Below are positions 37,839-46,356 of a stretch of DNA of 64,000 nt, piece after piece. The position numbers and the translations under genes were made by a program. The stretch's first letter is position 1, and each line of letters opens with the position of its first letter. The stretch is from Candidatus Accumulibacter regalis (GTDB taxonomy: Bacteria > Pseudomonadota > Gammaproteobacteria > Burkholderiales > Rhodocyclaceae), in contig JEMY01000024.1 of the NCBI GenBank assembly GCA_000585075.1, positions 1 through 64,000 of the forward strand, written 5' to 3'. Under the pieces are notes generated by a model, which was not told where the DNA came from, searched no databases, and saw only the letters and a list, made by a program, of their open reading frames with translations.

Positions 37839-38989
37839 GGGGATGTTCTCGTTTCTTTCAGCGCCTCGTCGATGAGGCGCAGATACTTCTGACGAAAGGC
37901 TTCGATATCGTGGTTGGCGCATAGGTAGGCGTAGGCCTGCTCGCCCCTTTCCTTAAGCTGTTGATCACTCAGCCGAAGGTAGTCAGCCAATGCGGCAGTC
38001 AACGCATCAACGTCTGCTGGCGGCACGGCAAGGCCACCGGCCCCTTGTATCAACGGCAGCATCGCGGGCACGTTGGAAGCAACCACTGGCAGGTGCCCGC
38101 TCATACCTTCGAGCAAGGCCAGCCCCAGACCTTCGGCCAACGAGGGCATGGTCCAGATATCGAAAGCACGAACATACTGTAAGGCGTTCTCGCGAAAGCC
38201 CAGCAGATGAACCCTCCCCTGCAAACCGAGCCTGTCGACCTCAGCACGCAAGCGAGGCTCCTCTCGCCCTTTCCCAATGATCGCCAACTGCACCTGCGGA
38301 TGAACATCCTTCAGCCGGGCGAAAGCCCGGAGCAGGTAGACATGCCCCTTGATCGGCACCAGACGGCCAAACGTACCCAGCAGACGCACCTGCAAGTCGA
38401 CCCCCAACAAGCGACGCGCCTCATCGCGGGAAAACTGCAGACTCTCGGCCTGGGCGATATCGATGGCATTGGTGATGGCCAGGGTATTCTGCGCGCTAAA
38501 ACCGCAATTGCATTCGAGCAAGTATTGCCTGACGGCCGGCGAAACGCCGACGAAGCGCCAAGCATGGTCAATCAGATACTTGACCTGAAACCGCCGGTAA
38601 TAACGCTCGTACTCACCAAAGCCATGTGCAATACCGATGCACAATGGCACTTTCAGCCAGCGGTTCAACTGTAAAAGCATGTTGACCGGCTTGAAGCGGT
38701 TGCAGATCACCACGTCGAACCGTTGCGCACGGCAAAAACGATACAGCTGCCACATGGCCTGCAAGCGCAATCCCTTGAGTTGCTTGTCGGAAAACTCGAA
38801 ATAAACCGAGCGGCCTGCCCGGCTCACTGGCTCGCCTTGCTGCGGCTTGCCACGCAGAAACGCGGCTACCACCTCGTAGCGCTCAGCTGGCAGTGCCTTG
38901 ACGATTTGCTCTGCGAGGTCGGCGAAGTCATGCTCTTTTACGTTGTAGTCCGGCTGCAGCTGCAAGACCTTTATTCTCTTAGTCATCAT
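37835..38989 (-). CDS. Glycosyltransferase family 4
   Basis: 384 residues. GT-B fold; the donor-binding domain has GTFGRLVPIKGHVYLLRAFARL and the E-x7-E motif SLAEGLGLALLEGMSG. The N-terminal half (HGFGEYERYYRRFQVKYLIDHAWRFVGVS) resembles the WapH-like protein encoded at 35119, so the two may be distant paralogues. P. aeruginosa has a comparable enzyme (Ssg, PA5001) in the same locus. Translationally coupled at both ends by four-base overlaps. Confidence 0.87.
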   Translation of the reverse strand: MMTKRIKVLQLQPDYNVKEHDFADLAEQIVKALPAERYEVVAAFLRGKPQQGEPVSRAGRSVYFEFSDKQLKGLRLQAMWQLYRFCRAQRFDVVICNRFKPVNMLLQLNRWLKVPLCIGIAHGFGEYERYYRRFQVKYLIDHAWRFVGVSPAVRQYLLECNCGFSAQNTLAITNAIDIAQAESLQFSRDEARRLLGVDLQVRLLGTFGRLVPIKGHVYLLRAFARLKDVHPQVQLAIIGKGREEPRLRAEVDRLGLQGRVHLLGFRENALQYVRAFDIWTMPSLAEGLGLALLEGMSGHLPVVASNVPAMLPLIQGAGGLAVPPADVDALTAALADYLRLSDQQLKERGEQAYAYLCANHDIEAFRQKYLRLIDEALKETRTSP

Positions 38990-39873
38990 TGATCACGCTC
39001 GAAGCCTTGCTCACTGATCGACCACGACGAGCTGCCAGCAAACCCGGAAGTGGACTGCAATTGATAGGCCTGAAGCTTTTCCCATTGGTGCCTCTTCCAG
39101 ACGATAAAGTGGAAATAGGGGAACTCGCGAGCACCATTCACATCGTTCGTCAACTTGCCATCCGTCCAGAACCAACGACGTGGAAAGTTACGATGGCCGT
39201 CGACCCAGTCAATGCGAGCATATGGCGTACTATAGGCCTCAACAAATTCGCTGCACCGGTACCACGGGTTGAACACGGTACCGATCAGCCGCTGCAGAAA
39301 TGCGGGTAGATTCTTGTTTCGCAGGAAGATCCGCGTAAACGCTCCCTCATCCAGCGCATGATGTTCCTGATCGCAGAAACGCCTTTGCCAATCTGGGATC
39401 CGCTTGAAGACCTCACGCATGCGCAGGGTATTCCGAATCAGGCACAGGTGACCGGATACGCGCCGAGCGTGAGTCGAGTACAGATCGTAGCCTTGCAGGC
39501 GCTCATCCGTGAAGTAGGCACGTAGATCGCCGTAGACCACATCAATATCACCGAAACCCCAAAAATGGTACGCCCGCAGCTCATCCTCGTGGATGAGCCC
39601 CAAGGCCGGGCGAATATCACAGAGTTTATAGGCTTTGGTCGGCGAAAAATCGATGCTCAACTTCGTCGAGACCTTGCGGCAATAGTCATTGAGGCTTATC
39701 TGAACCACGCGCACGTTTTCCGGACAATGGTCCAGCGGTTGACAGTCGGTATATAGGAGCCAATCGACGCTCGGATTGAACCTGCAACTCTGCAGAAAAA
39801 AGGGCATCCAGAAAGGCCATTGACCAAAATACGGCATCACTAGACAGATGCTTGATGACTCGCTCATGAACAT
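38986..39873 (-). CDS. Putative glycosyltransferase-like protein of uncharacterised family
   Basis: 295 residues. It begins ICLVMPYFGQWPFWMPFFL and has GFGDIDVVYGDLRAYF, a DxD-type motif that suggests a GT-A sugar-nucleotide site. SPTKAYKLCDIRPALG is also typical of a family I recall as DUF6625, though I am unsure of that number. Rich in aromatic residues, no membrane helix. First gene of the coupled set 38986-37835-36954-36312. Codon use is clearly less GC-biased than in the housekeeping genes (for example, 48% GC in 39601-39660). Confidence 0.7.
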   Translation of the reverse strand: MFMSESSSICLVMPYFGQWPFWMPFFLQSCRFNPSVDWLLYTDCQPLDHCPENVRVVQISLNDYCRKVSTKLSIDFSPTKAYKLCDIRPALGLIHEDELRAYHFWGFGDIDVVYGDLRAYFTDERLQGYDLYSTHARRVSGHLCLIRNTLRMREVFKRIPDWQRRFCDQEHHALDEGAFTRIFLRNKNLPAFLQRLIGTVFNPWYRCSEFVEAYSTPYARIDWVDGHRNFPRRWFWTDGKLTNDVNGAREFPYFHFIVWKRHQWEKLQAYQLQSTSGFAGSSSWSISEQGFERDQ

Positions 39874-40135
39874 CCTTCAGGGGCAACCGAAAAAATTAGC
39901 GATAGCGTTTCTCTCTCCCGCACCGGCAGTTGGCGGACAACCGAACGCCGGCGCCCAGCTGAGCCGTTCATGCCGAAGCTGAAGGTGCCCTACGGCAACC
40001 CCCGACGTTCTCGAACGGCGGGCACCGGGAACAGACACAGCCTTCCGCAATTAATAGCGACGCCGTACGACGCCCGGCGAACGATTGCCAGTGCGGTTTC
40101 TGAAGAGCCAGCTCAACAGGCAGCATCCGGAAAAA

Positions 40136-41374
40136 ATGGTAGCATTGAACCCCCTAGCAGACGAAAGACCGCGAGAAATTCAGATGTATTTTCAGGCACC
40201 AGTTCGTTCACAACAAGCCTTCTCTTTCATCTGCAACTGGCTACTCCCGCTCGGTTACTTGAGCTTGCTGGTAGGCTTAGCAGCCCTGCCTGATCGTAGC
40301 CTTTACCACAAGCTTTTCTACGCTCTGGTCGGACTTCCCGCCCTGATCGCGCTGCTGTTGAAGCCAGGAACGCTCCGGGTGTTGCTACGCGAGCCGATCA
40401 TCCTTCTTTTTCTGGCTTTCTCCGCCTGGTCGCTGCTCAGCGTCACTTGGTCAGATACCGACAGCTCGGTCTTCGACCTGCTGAAAAGGCCCCTCTACAT
40501 CTTCATGCTGTTCTCCGCCTGCGCCCTGCTAAGCCTTCAGGCCAGCAAACGGCTAGAGCAGACCACATTACTTGGCGCACTACTGATGCTTCCGCTGACA
40601 GTCTACTCGCTGAGCGCGTTCGCCCTTGCCTGGACCCCCGGCATGAGAATGATCGGCTCAGGAGCATTGGACAATCCCCTGCTGAGCTCACATATTTTCG
40701 GTTTTTTTGGCACTCTTTGGCTCGCTTTAAGCATGACCCTGCCGCGACACCAGTCCTGGGTGACGATCGCTCCAGCCTTGGTTTCCGTAGGCGCTCTGAT
40801 GGCGACCGGCTCGCGCACGCCGCTGGTCGCCATGTCATTGGCCTGTGTCTGGCTGACTGTCGTCTGCTGGAACAGACGTTCGATCGTGCTGATCGCAACA
40901 GGCACGGCAGGCTTGGTGGCGTTGCTCCTGCTGTATCCCGATGCACTGCTTGAACGCGGCACTTCCAGCCGAATCGACATCTGGCAGATCGCACTGGGCA
41001 AGATTCTCCAGCAGCCGTGGCTAGGCTTTGGCTTCCAGGCCTCGCTGGTGATCGACATCGCGGGCTTTCCAATTCCCTTCAGTGAACCTCACAGTTTTGC
41101 GCTTGGCGTGCTGTACTACACGGGCATCGTCGGACTGACCATCTGGCTGGCCATGCACGCGCTGGCGCTCAGCCATTGCTGGCGCAATCGAAACGCGCTA
41201 CTTTTCGTCATTGCCGGTAGCCTACTGATCTATGGTCTTGGCGCCGGACTTACGGAAGGCGGAGGTATCCTGAGCCGGCCGAAAGAGCACTGGTTCTTGA
41301 CGTGGATCCCGCTGGCGCTTATCGCTGCCTTGAACATCGCCGCTCACCAGGCTCAGGAGACACCGCTGCGATAA
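40136..41374 (+). CDS. waaL: O-antigen ligase family protein (WaaL type)
   Basis: Integral membrane protein of about 412 residues with ten or more hydrophobic segments. The Wzy_C region contains ATGSRTPLVAMSLACVW and later SRIDIWQIALGKILQQPWLGFGFQ, followed by a periplasmic loop with EPHSFALGVLYYTG, where the conserved His of O-antigen ligases sits. It would attach polymer to lipid A-core on the periplasmic side. The start is uncertain: ATG 40136, ATG 40184 and TTG 40085 are in frame, and none has a good ribosome site. Confidence 0.82.
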   Translation: MVALNPLADERPREIQMYFQAPVRSQQAFSFICNWLLPLGYLSLLVGLAALPDRSLYHKLFYALVGLPALIALLLKPGTLRVLLREPIILLFLAFSAWSLLSVTWSDTDSSVFDLLKRPLYIFMLFSACALLSLQASKRLEQTTLLGALLMLPLTVYSLSAFALAWTPGMRMIGSGALDNPLLSSHIFGFFGTLWLALSMTLPRHQSWVTIAPALVSVGALMATGSRTPLVAMSLACVWLTVVCWNRRSIVLIATGTAGLVALLLLYPDALLERGTSSRIDIWQIALGKILQQPWLGFGFQASLVIDIAGFPIPFSEPHSFALGVLYYTGIVGLTIWLAMHALALSHCWRNRNALLFVIAGSLLIYGLGAGLTEGGGILSRPKEHWFLTWIPLALIAALNIAAHQAQETPLR

Positions 41375-41462
41375 ACGGTTCTTCTGACCACCGGTTGTGC
41401 TCGCCGGCCGATGCTTCGCACGCGGCGCATAGGAATGCACTGGGCGTAGGCGCCGGTAACGC

Positions 41463-42584
41463 TCAGGCAGCCGTCACGGCGGCCACGTCGAGCGCCGGAT
41501 AGTCGACGTAGCCCTTCGCTCCGCCCTTGTAGATCGTCGTCGAGTTCCAGGGTGCCAACGGCGCCCCGATGCGCAGGCGATCGACGAGATCCGGGTTGGC
41601 GATGAAGTGCTTGCCGAAGGCAATCAGATCGCCGCGACCGGCACGCAGCGCCGCTTCCGCACGCTCGCGGTCGAAGCCTCCGCAAAGAATCATCGTCCCC
41701 GGGAAGCAGGCGCGCAGGTGCGGCAGCAGATCGCCCTGCCGATCGTGGATCCAGCTCCCTTCCTGGTCGTAGACGTGCAGGTGAGCGATGCGCAGGAGCT
41801 TCAGCCGCGTCGCCAGGTAGCCATAGCTGACCAGCGGATCGGGATCAGGCTGCATCTCGTGCGCGCTCCCCAGTGGCGAGATGCGTACGCCGACACGCGC
41901 GCTGCCAATCGCCGCGGCAACGGCCTGCACGGTCTCCAGGAGAAAGCGCCAGCGATTGGACAGCGAACCGCCATACTCGTCGGCACGGTCGTTGACGTAG
42001 GGGCAGCGGAACTGATCGAACAAATAGCCGTTTGCGGCGTGAATCTCGACGCCGTCGAAGCCCGCGGCGACGGCATTGCGCGCTGCGCGGACGAAATCGG
42101 TGACGATCAGCCGCACCTCCTCGGTCGTCAGCCCGCGCGGCGCATCGCAGGGCACCATCACCGGCTCGGCGCCGCCGTTTAGGATCGGCACCCGATCACT
42201 GTGCAGACCGATTCCGGTCGGCCCCACCGGCGGTGAGCGATCCGCGCGCAGGCTGCTATGGCCGACGCGGCCGACGTGCCAGAGCTGCAGATAGATGCGG
42301 CCCCCGGCATGGTGCACGTCTTTGGTCACCTTGCGCCAGCCGGCGACCTGCGCGCCGCTATAGATGCCGGGCGTGCGCGCACAACCGCGTGCCTGCGGCG
42401 AGACCGGCGTTCCCTCGGCAATAATCAGGCCGGCCGAGGCGCGCTGTGCGTAGTATCTGGCGGTCATCGCCGGCGGCGCGAGTTGCCAGTCTGTAGCGCG
42501 GTTACGGTTCATTGGCGCCATGACGACGCGGTTTGGCAGCAGCTTGCCGCCGAGCGAATGACGAGAAAACAGTTTCTTGAACAT
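41463..42584 (-). CDS. Alkene reductase (Old Yellow Enzyme family)
   Basis: FMN-dependent reductase of activated C=C bonds, similar to NemA. 373 residues from the ATG at 42584, with a perfect AAGGAGG ahead of it. Motifs: NRVVMAPMNRNRA near the N-terminus, QLWHVGRVGH, GFDGVEIHAANGYLFDQF and the proton-donor Tyr in RADEYGGSLSNRWRF. The canonical substrate-binding H-x-x-N pair appears as EIHAANGY. No flavin-reductase partner is nearby. It is the last gene before the LPS cluster on this strand. Confidence 0.9.
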   Translation of the reverse strand: MFKKLFSRHSLGGKLLPNRVVMAPMNRNRATDWQLAPPAMTARYYAQRASAGLIIAEGTPVSPQARGCARTPGIYSGAQVAGWRKVTKDVHHAGGRIYLQLWHVGRVGHSSLRADRSPPVGPTGIGLHSDRVPILNGGAEPVMVPCDAPRGLTTEEVRLIVTDFVRAARNAVAAGFDGVEIHAANGYLFDQFRCPYVNDRADEYGGSLSNRWRFLLETVQAVAAAIGSARVGVRISPLGSAHEMQPDPDPLVSYGYLATRLKLLRIAHLHVYDQEGSWIHDRQGDLLPHLRACFPGTMILCGGFDRERAEAALRAGRGDLIAFGKHFIANPDLVDRLRIGAPLAPWNSTTIYKGGAKGYVDYPALDVAAVTAA

Positions 42585-42974
42585 TGTTTGCCTACCTCCT
42601 TGATGGCTGGGCACACCAGAAATCGAGCAATTTCCGTGCCCGAGAACCATCAGCTTTCGTATATGTTGGTCAGGGTGATGCACCGCCAGCGGTTCGACAC
42701 TGCGGCGGGCGTACGATCCTCGTGACGATCACCGCTTGCGCGGCCCGCCCGGAATCCGCGACCGCCGCAGCGAACACTGGCGACGCTGGTAGCGCTCACC
42801 GGACAGCAAAGGCATCATAGAGCGCGAAAGGTTTCGCATTTGTGGCAGCGGCACCCGCCTCTGCAATTTGCGACCTTCCTTCGAGAGCGCGGTCTGACCC
42901 CCAACTGACAAGAAAGTTTCGTCAGCGCCGACGCTTCCAGGACAATTTCCGACCGCAACCCTGTTGGCCGCCCG
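42585..42974. other. Gene-free region between gpsA and the OYE gene
   Basis: 390 bases without a convincing gene. A 60-codon open frame on the minus strand (42729-42911) is basic and has no family features. The region probably holds the OYE promoter; a TATACG on the complement near 42660 is the only -10-like hexamer noted. No repeat or RNA is recognised. Confidence 0.4.
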
Positions 42975-43964
42975 CTATCTACCCTCGTTCTTCGGATCCC
43001 GGCTGAGCAGTTTTTCGACCGCCGATGCTGCCGGTTCAGCGCGATAGAGGATCGCGTCGACGGCCTGCGTGATGGGCATCTCTATCGCCAGCTGACTCGC
43101 CAGGCGCGCAACTTCTCGCGTCGTGCTGACGCCCTCGGCAACGTGGCCGAGATCACGAAGGATCTGTGACAGCGTCTTGCCAGCGGCCAGTTCCAGACCG
43201 ACACGCCGATTCCGTGACAGGTCGCCGGTGCAGGTAAGGATCAGATCGCCGATCCCGGCCAGCCCCATGAAAGTCTGCGCCTGTCCACCGAGAGCGACAC
43301 CAAAGCGCGCTATCTCGGCGAGCCCACGCGTAATCAGCGCGGCGCGCGCGTTGAGCCCAAGGCCAAGGCCATCGCAAACGCCGGTGGCAATGGCCATGAT
43401 GTTCTTCACCGCGCCGCCGACTTCAACACCGGGCAAATCGTCGTTGGCATAGATGCGAAAGCGCGGGCTATGCAGGGCCAGCGCCGTCTGTTGGCCAAAT
43501 GCAGCGTCGCTGGCCGCCAGCGTCACCGCAGTCGGCAGGCCGCGCGCCACCTCGTCGGCGAAGCTCGGCCCCGACAAGGCAGCACACAAGCGCTGCGCAC
43601 CCAGCTCTTCCGCGACAATCTGGTGCGGCAGCTTGCCCGTTTCGGCCTCCAGACCCTTGCACGCCCAGATCAGCGGGCTGGCAACCGCGGCATCACGCAG
43701 GCGGCAAAGCGTCGGCCGCAGGCCGGCAAGCGGAGTCGCGATCACCAACAGATCGGCGTCGGCTACGGCAGTCGCGAAATCGTCGCCGATGCGCAAGGCC
43801 TCGGGAAGACGGCAGCCCGGCAGGTAGCGCGGGTTTTCGCGCCTGTCGCGCAGGGAACGCAGCACTTCCGGCTCGCGCGCCCACAGCGTGACCGTGTGCC
43901 GATCGCAGAAAGTGGCGGCCAGCGCGCTACCCCAGGCGCCGGCGCCCAGCACCGTCAACTTCAT
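42975..43964 (-). CDS. gpsA: Glycerol-3-phosphate dehydrogenase [NAD(P)+]
   Basis: Makes sn-glycerol 3-phosphate from dihydroxyacetone phosphate for phospholipid synthesis. 329 residues. The N-terminal NAD motif is [15 protein letters not shown]; active-site lysine segments are VIWACKG-like ([10 protein letters not shown]) and [14 protein letters not shown], and the helix [20 protein letters not shown] follows. In E. coli the order is yibN-grxC-secB-gpsA; here the same order holds with an SH3 gene inserted before gpsA. Confidence 0.96.
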   Translation of the reverse strand: MKLTVLGAGAWGSALAATFCDRHTVTLWAREPEVLRSLRDRRENPRYLPGCRLPEALRIGDDFATAVADADLLVIATPLAGLRPTLCRLRDAAVASPLIWACKGLEAETGKLPHQIVAEELGAQRLCAALSGPSFADEVARGLPTAVTLAASDAAFGQQTALALHSPRFRIYANDDLPGVEVGGAVKNIMAIATGVCDGLGLGLNARAALITRGLAEIARFGVALGGQAQTFMGLAGIGDLILTCTGDLSRNRRVGLELAAGKTLSQILRDLGHVAEGVSTTREVARLASQLAIEMPITQAVDAILYRAEPAASAVEKLLSRDPKNEGR

Positions 43965-43976
43965 GTATTCAAAGAT

Positions 43977-44411
43977 TCACAGGCCCCAGATCTGGTCGGC
44001 GCGGACGTAGCCCGACTGTCCATCGCGGTGGCGGACCTTTACCCAGCCACCGGGAGCGACTTCGAGGTAATCGAGGGCGACATTCCTCTCGGCTTCGAAG
44101 ACCAGCGCAGCGGCATCGTCGGCGCCTTTCCGGACCTGCGCACGCGCGGCGACAACGACCACGGAGTGCCGCAAGCCGAGATACTTGCTCTCCAGCCAGG
44201 CCATGGCGCCGTCCGAATCCCGCACCTTTGCCCAGCCTTCGAGGTGGACGACCAACTCGACCGGTGTATCGCGCTTGATGACGAAAAGCTTATTGCCCCG
44301 CGGGGAAGGCGCATCGTAGAGCACGGTCGCCGTGTCGACCGTGCGAAACTCGACCGCCAACGCCGGTACAGCCGAACCAGCCGCGAGCAACACGCTCAGC
44401 CACCGCTTCAT
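43977..44411 (-). CDS. Secreted bacterial SH3 domain protein
   Basis: 144 residues from the ATG at 44411. A signal peptide (about 1-19, KRWLSVLLAAGSAVPALA) precedes two SH3_3-like repeats: residues about 25-75 (ATVLYDAPSPRGNKLFVI then WAKVRDSDGAMAWLESKYL) and 80-140 (AQVRKGADDAAALVF then WVKVRHRDGQSGYVRADQIWG). Such domains usually bind cell-wall material in the periplasm. It sits between secB and gpsA, an insertion relative to the E. coli order. Confidence 0.85.
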   Translation of the reverse strand: MKRWLSVLLAAGSAVPALAVEFRTVDTATVLYDAPSPRGNKLFVIKRDTPVELVVHLEGWAKVRDSDGAMAWLESKYLGLRHSVVVVAARAQVRKGADDAAALVFEAERNVALDYLEVAPGGWVKVRHRDGQSGYVRADQIWGL

Positions 44412-44442
44412 TGGCAAGGCCTCTTTTCTTGGCCGCCCCAGC

Positions 44443-44934
44443 TTACTGGATGGTCGCTTCGCCAGGCTCCTCGGTCGGCGCGTCCTTTGCCGCTTCGGCC
44501 TGCTGCTGTTGGAGGCGAGACATGTAAAGCGCTTCAAAATTCACGGGTTGCAGCATTACTGGTGCAAAACCAGCACGGATCACGGCGTCGGAAACGACTT
44601 CGCGAGCATAGGGGTAGAGAATATTGGGGCAGGCAATCGACAATACGGCATCCATGTTCTCGCTTGGCACGTGCTGAACGCGGAAGATACCCGCCTGACC
44701 GACCTCGACGAGGAAAACGGTCTTCTCTTCTATCTTCGAGGTCACCGTGGCCGTCAAGGCGACCTCGAAGAGCCCTTCGCCGATACCCTGCGCCTTGGTC
44801 TGCAACTGGATGTTGATCGCTGGCGTCTCGCGCTCGAGATAAATCTGCGGCGCATTGGGCACTTCGACCGAGAGATCCTTGACGTAGATCTTCTCGATGG
44901 AAAAAACGGGGTTCGGGGTTTCTTGTTCGCTCAT
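44443..44934 (-). CDS. secB: Protein-export chaperone SecB
   Basis: Tetrameric cytosolic chaperone that keeps precursors unfolded and delivers them to SecA, whose C-terminal zinc motif it binds. 163 residues from the ATG at 44934 (MSEQETPNPVFSIEKIYVKD). Conserved EVVSDAVIRAGFAPVMLQPVNFEALY near the C-terminus. The acidic/Gln-rich tail is normal. Follows grxC. SecA (56410-59124) and a second protein with a SecA-like zinc motif (60519-62990) are both in this window. Confidence 0.96.
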   Translation of the reverse strand: MSEQETPNPVFSIEKIYVKDLSVEVPNAPQIYLERETPAINIQLQTKAQGIGEGLFEVALTATVTSKIEEKTVFLVEVGQAGIFRVQHVPSENMDAVLSIACPNILYPYAREVVSDAVIRAGFAPVMLQPVNFEALYMSRLQQQQAEAAKDAPTEEPGEATIQ

Positions 44935-45028
44935 GGTGTTTTTCGGCCTGTAGTTGGGGGTGGGGAAAAATGCTCGCGGGAAAGTAGCGGGAACTGGCGG
45001 GAAGGGCGCGGTCACTCGGCGAGGGTGT

Positions 45029-45304
45029 TCACCCGGGTTCACCCGCCAGCAAGGGTAACAACTTGCCCGCCTGATCAAAAGCAAGGAGATCGTCGAAACC
45101 GCCGACGTGCATCTCACCGATATAGATTTGCGGGACGGTACGTCTGGCGGTCTTCTCGAGCATCTCGCTACGGCGCTCGGGATCGAGGTCGATGCGAATC
45201 TTGTCGATCATGACCACGCCGCGGGCAAGCAACAGTTGCTCGGCCCGGATGCAGAAGGGGCAAACGCCGGTGGAGTACATCAGCACCCGCGGCGACTGGG
45301 TCAT
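45029..45304 (-). CDS. grxC: Glutaredoxin 3
   Basis: 91 residues from the ATG at 45304. The redox motif is CPFC (Cys15, Cys18, in STGVCPFCIRAEQLL), the cis-Pro segment TVPQIYIGEMHVGG binds glutathione, and a GGFDDLLAF end completes the fold. It reduces protein disulfides with glutathione. Its start overlaps the rhodanese stop as ATGA, matching the yibN-grxC pair of enterobacteria. Confidence 0.95.
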   Translation of the reverse strand: MTQSPRVLMYSTGVCPFCIRAEQLLLARGVVMIDKIRIDLDPERRSEMLEKTARRTVPQIYIGEMHVGGFDDLLAFDQAGKLLPLLAGEPG

Positions 45305-45720
45305 TTCCGCGACCCCTTCTTCAAGGGCAGACCGGCCTCGGCCCACGCGCCGACGCCGCCCTCGAGGGAGTGCAGCCTGGAGAAACCGAGCTTGGCCAGC
45401 TTGGAGCAGGCGGCGGATGAACGCATGCCGGATTGACAGATCAGAATCAAGGGATTGTCCTTGAATGACGCCAGCTCCTCGGCCCGCTCGTCGAGCGACC
45501 CGACAGGAATGTTGATTGCGTCGGCCGGGTGTCCGGCAACGTATTCGCTCGCTTCACGGATGTCCAGCAACTGCGCATTCTCGCGGTTGATCAATATCGT
45601 TGCCTGGGCGGTGGTCAGCGATCGCGAGCCACCGGGGCGGCGCACCGAAAGCACGAGCAGCAGCGTGCCGCTGACCACGGCGACGGCCACCAGGAGAAGA
45701 TTCTGCTGTATGAATTCCAA
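45301..45720 (-). CDS. Membrane-anchored rhodanese-like protein (YibN type)
   Basis: 139 residues from a TTG at 45720, with GGAG seven bases before it. Upstream codons have no family similarity, so this non-ATG start is well supported. One N-terminal membrane helix (about 6-24, NLLLVAVAVVSGTLLLVL) precedes a single rhodanese domain with the active-site loop CQSGMRSSAAC. Rhodaneses move sulfane sulfur as protein persulfide. Coupled to grxC. An ArsR-type regulator gene lies directly upstream. Confidence 0.9.
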   Translation of the reverse strand: MEFIQQNLLLVAVAVVSGTLLLVLSVRRPGGSRSLTTAQATILINRENAQLLDIREASEYVAGHPADAINIPVGSLDERAEELASFKDNPLILICQSGMRSSAACSKLAKLGFSRLHSLEGGVGAWAEAGLPLKKGSRK

Positions 45721-45852
45721 TCGAAACTCCAGAAATTGACACGAAAAATGGCTAGAACGTGGCACAAACATGGCGAAAAAACGGGGCCACACCAGGAACG
45801 AGGCCCGACCCCACTCGCCGGCAAGGACGGGTCGGGCAGCGACAACGCGCCG

Positions 45853-46161
45853 CTAATCGCCGCAGAACACCTCGCGCATCATGCCAATCAACTGCAGCGT
45901 GCGCGCGTCGCCGACCCGATAGTAAACTCGGTTGGCGTCCTTGCGCGCGAGCAGAACTCCCTTTTCGCGCAGGATTGCAAGATGCTGGGAGATATTGCTT
46001 TGCGAAGTCCCGACAGCGTCGACGATCTCTTGCACACAGGCATCCTGGTCACCGATCACACACAGAATCTTAAGGCGCAAGGGATGCGAGATCGATTTGA
46101 GCGCCCGTGCGGCTTGTTCGATATGCTCCTGCTTGTCGATGATGCTGGTCCGGATAGGCAC
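45853..46161 (-). CDS. ArsR-family transcriptional regulator
   Basis: 102 residues from a GTG at 46161 (the ATG-less region upstream is open but not family-like). Winged helix: ALKSISHPLRLKILCVIG, then the recognition helix TSQSNISQHLAILREKGVL and wing ANRVYYRVGD. No ELCVCDL metal site. Cysteines lie at positions 34, 42 and 100; the 42/100 pair is placed as in persulfide-sensing SqrR/BigR regulators. A 17-base palindrome lies in its own promoter, and the rhodanese-grxC genes follow 132 bases downstream. A sulfur or redox signal is inferred, not shown. Confidence 0.85.
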   Translation of the reverse strand: MPIRTSIIDKQEHIEQAARALKSISHPLRLKILCVIGDQDACVQEIVDAVGTSQSNISQHLAILREKGVLLARKDANRVYYRVGDARTLQLIGMMREVFCGD

Positions 46162-46186
46162 GTTACGCCAGACTCGCCGTTTATCA

Positions 46187-46203
46187 TATAATCCGCGATT
46201 ATA
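46187..46203. promoter_or_regulatory. Palindromic operator before the ArsR-type gene
   Basis: TATAATC-CGC-GATTATA, a perfect 7-bp inverted repeat around three bases, centred 34 bases before the GTG start. On the complement its half-site doubles as a TATAAT -10 box, so a bound repressor would block the promoter. AT-rich in an otherwise GC-rich context. Autoregulation is inferred. Confidence 0.6.
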
Positions 46204-46356
46204 GAACAAAACCACCCGCCAAGGGATGCCGCACACGCCTTGGACGCGCTCGCCGGGTTCCCGCTTACCAGCGGCGATGCCGGCCACGTGACCTCACCAC
46301 CTCGCGACCATCTCGGCCTCCCGGCCCTCTCTCGTCAACTCACGTTTAAGCCAGGC

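Noticed and set aside
42729-42911. 60-codon minus-strand frame between gpsA and the OYE gene
   Set aside because: Basic, no ribosome site, no recognisable family; more likely non-coding.
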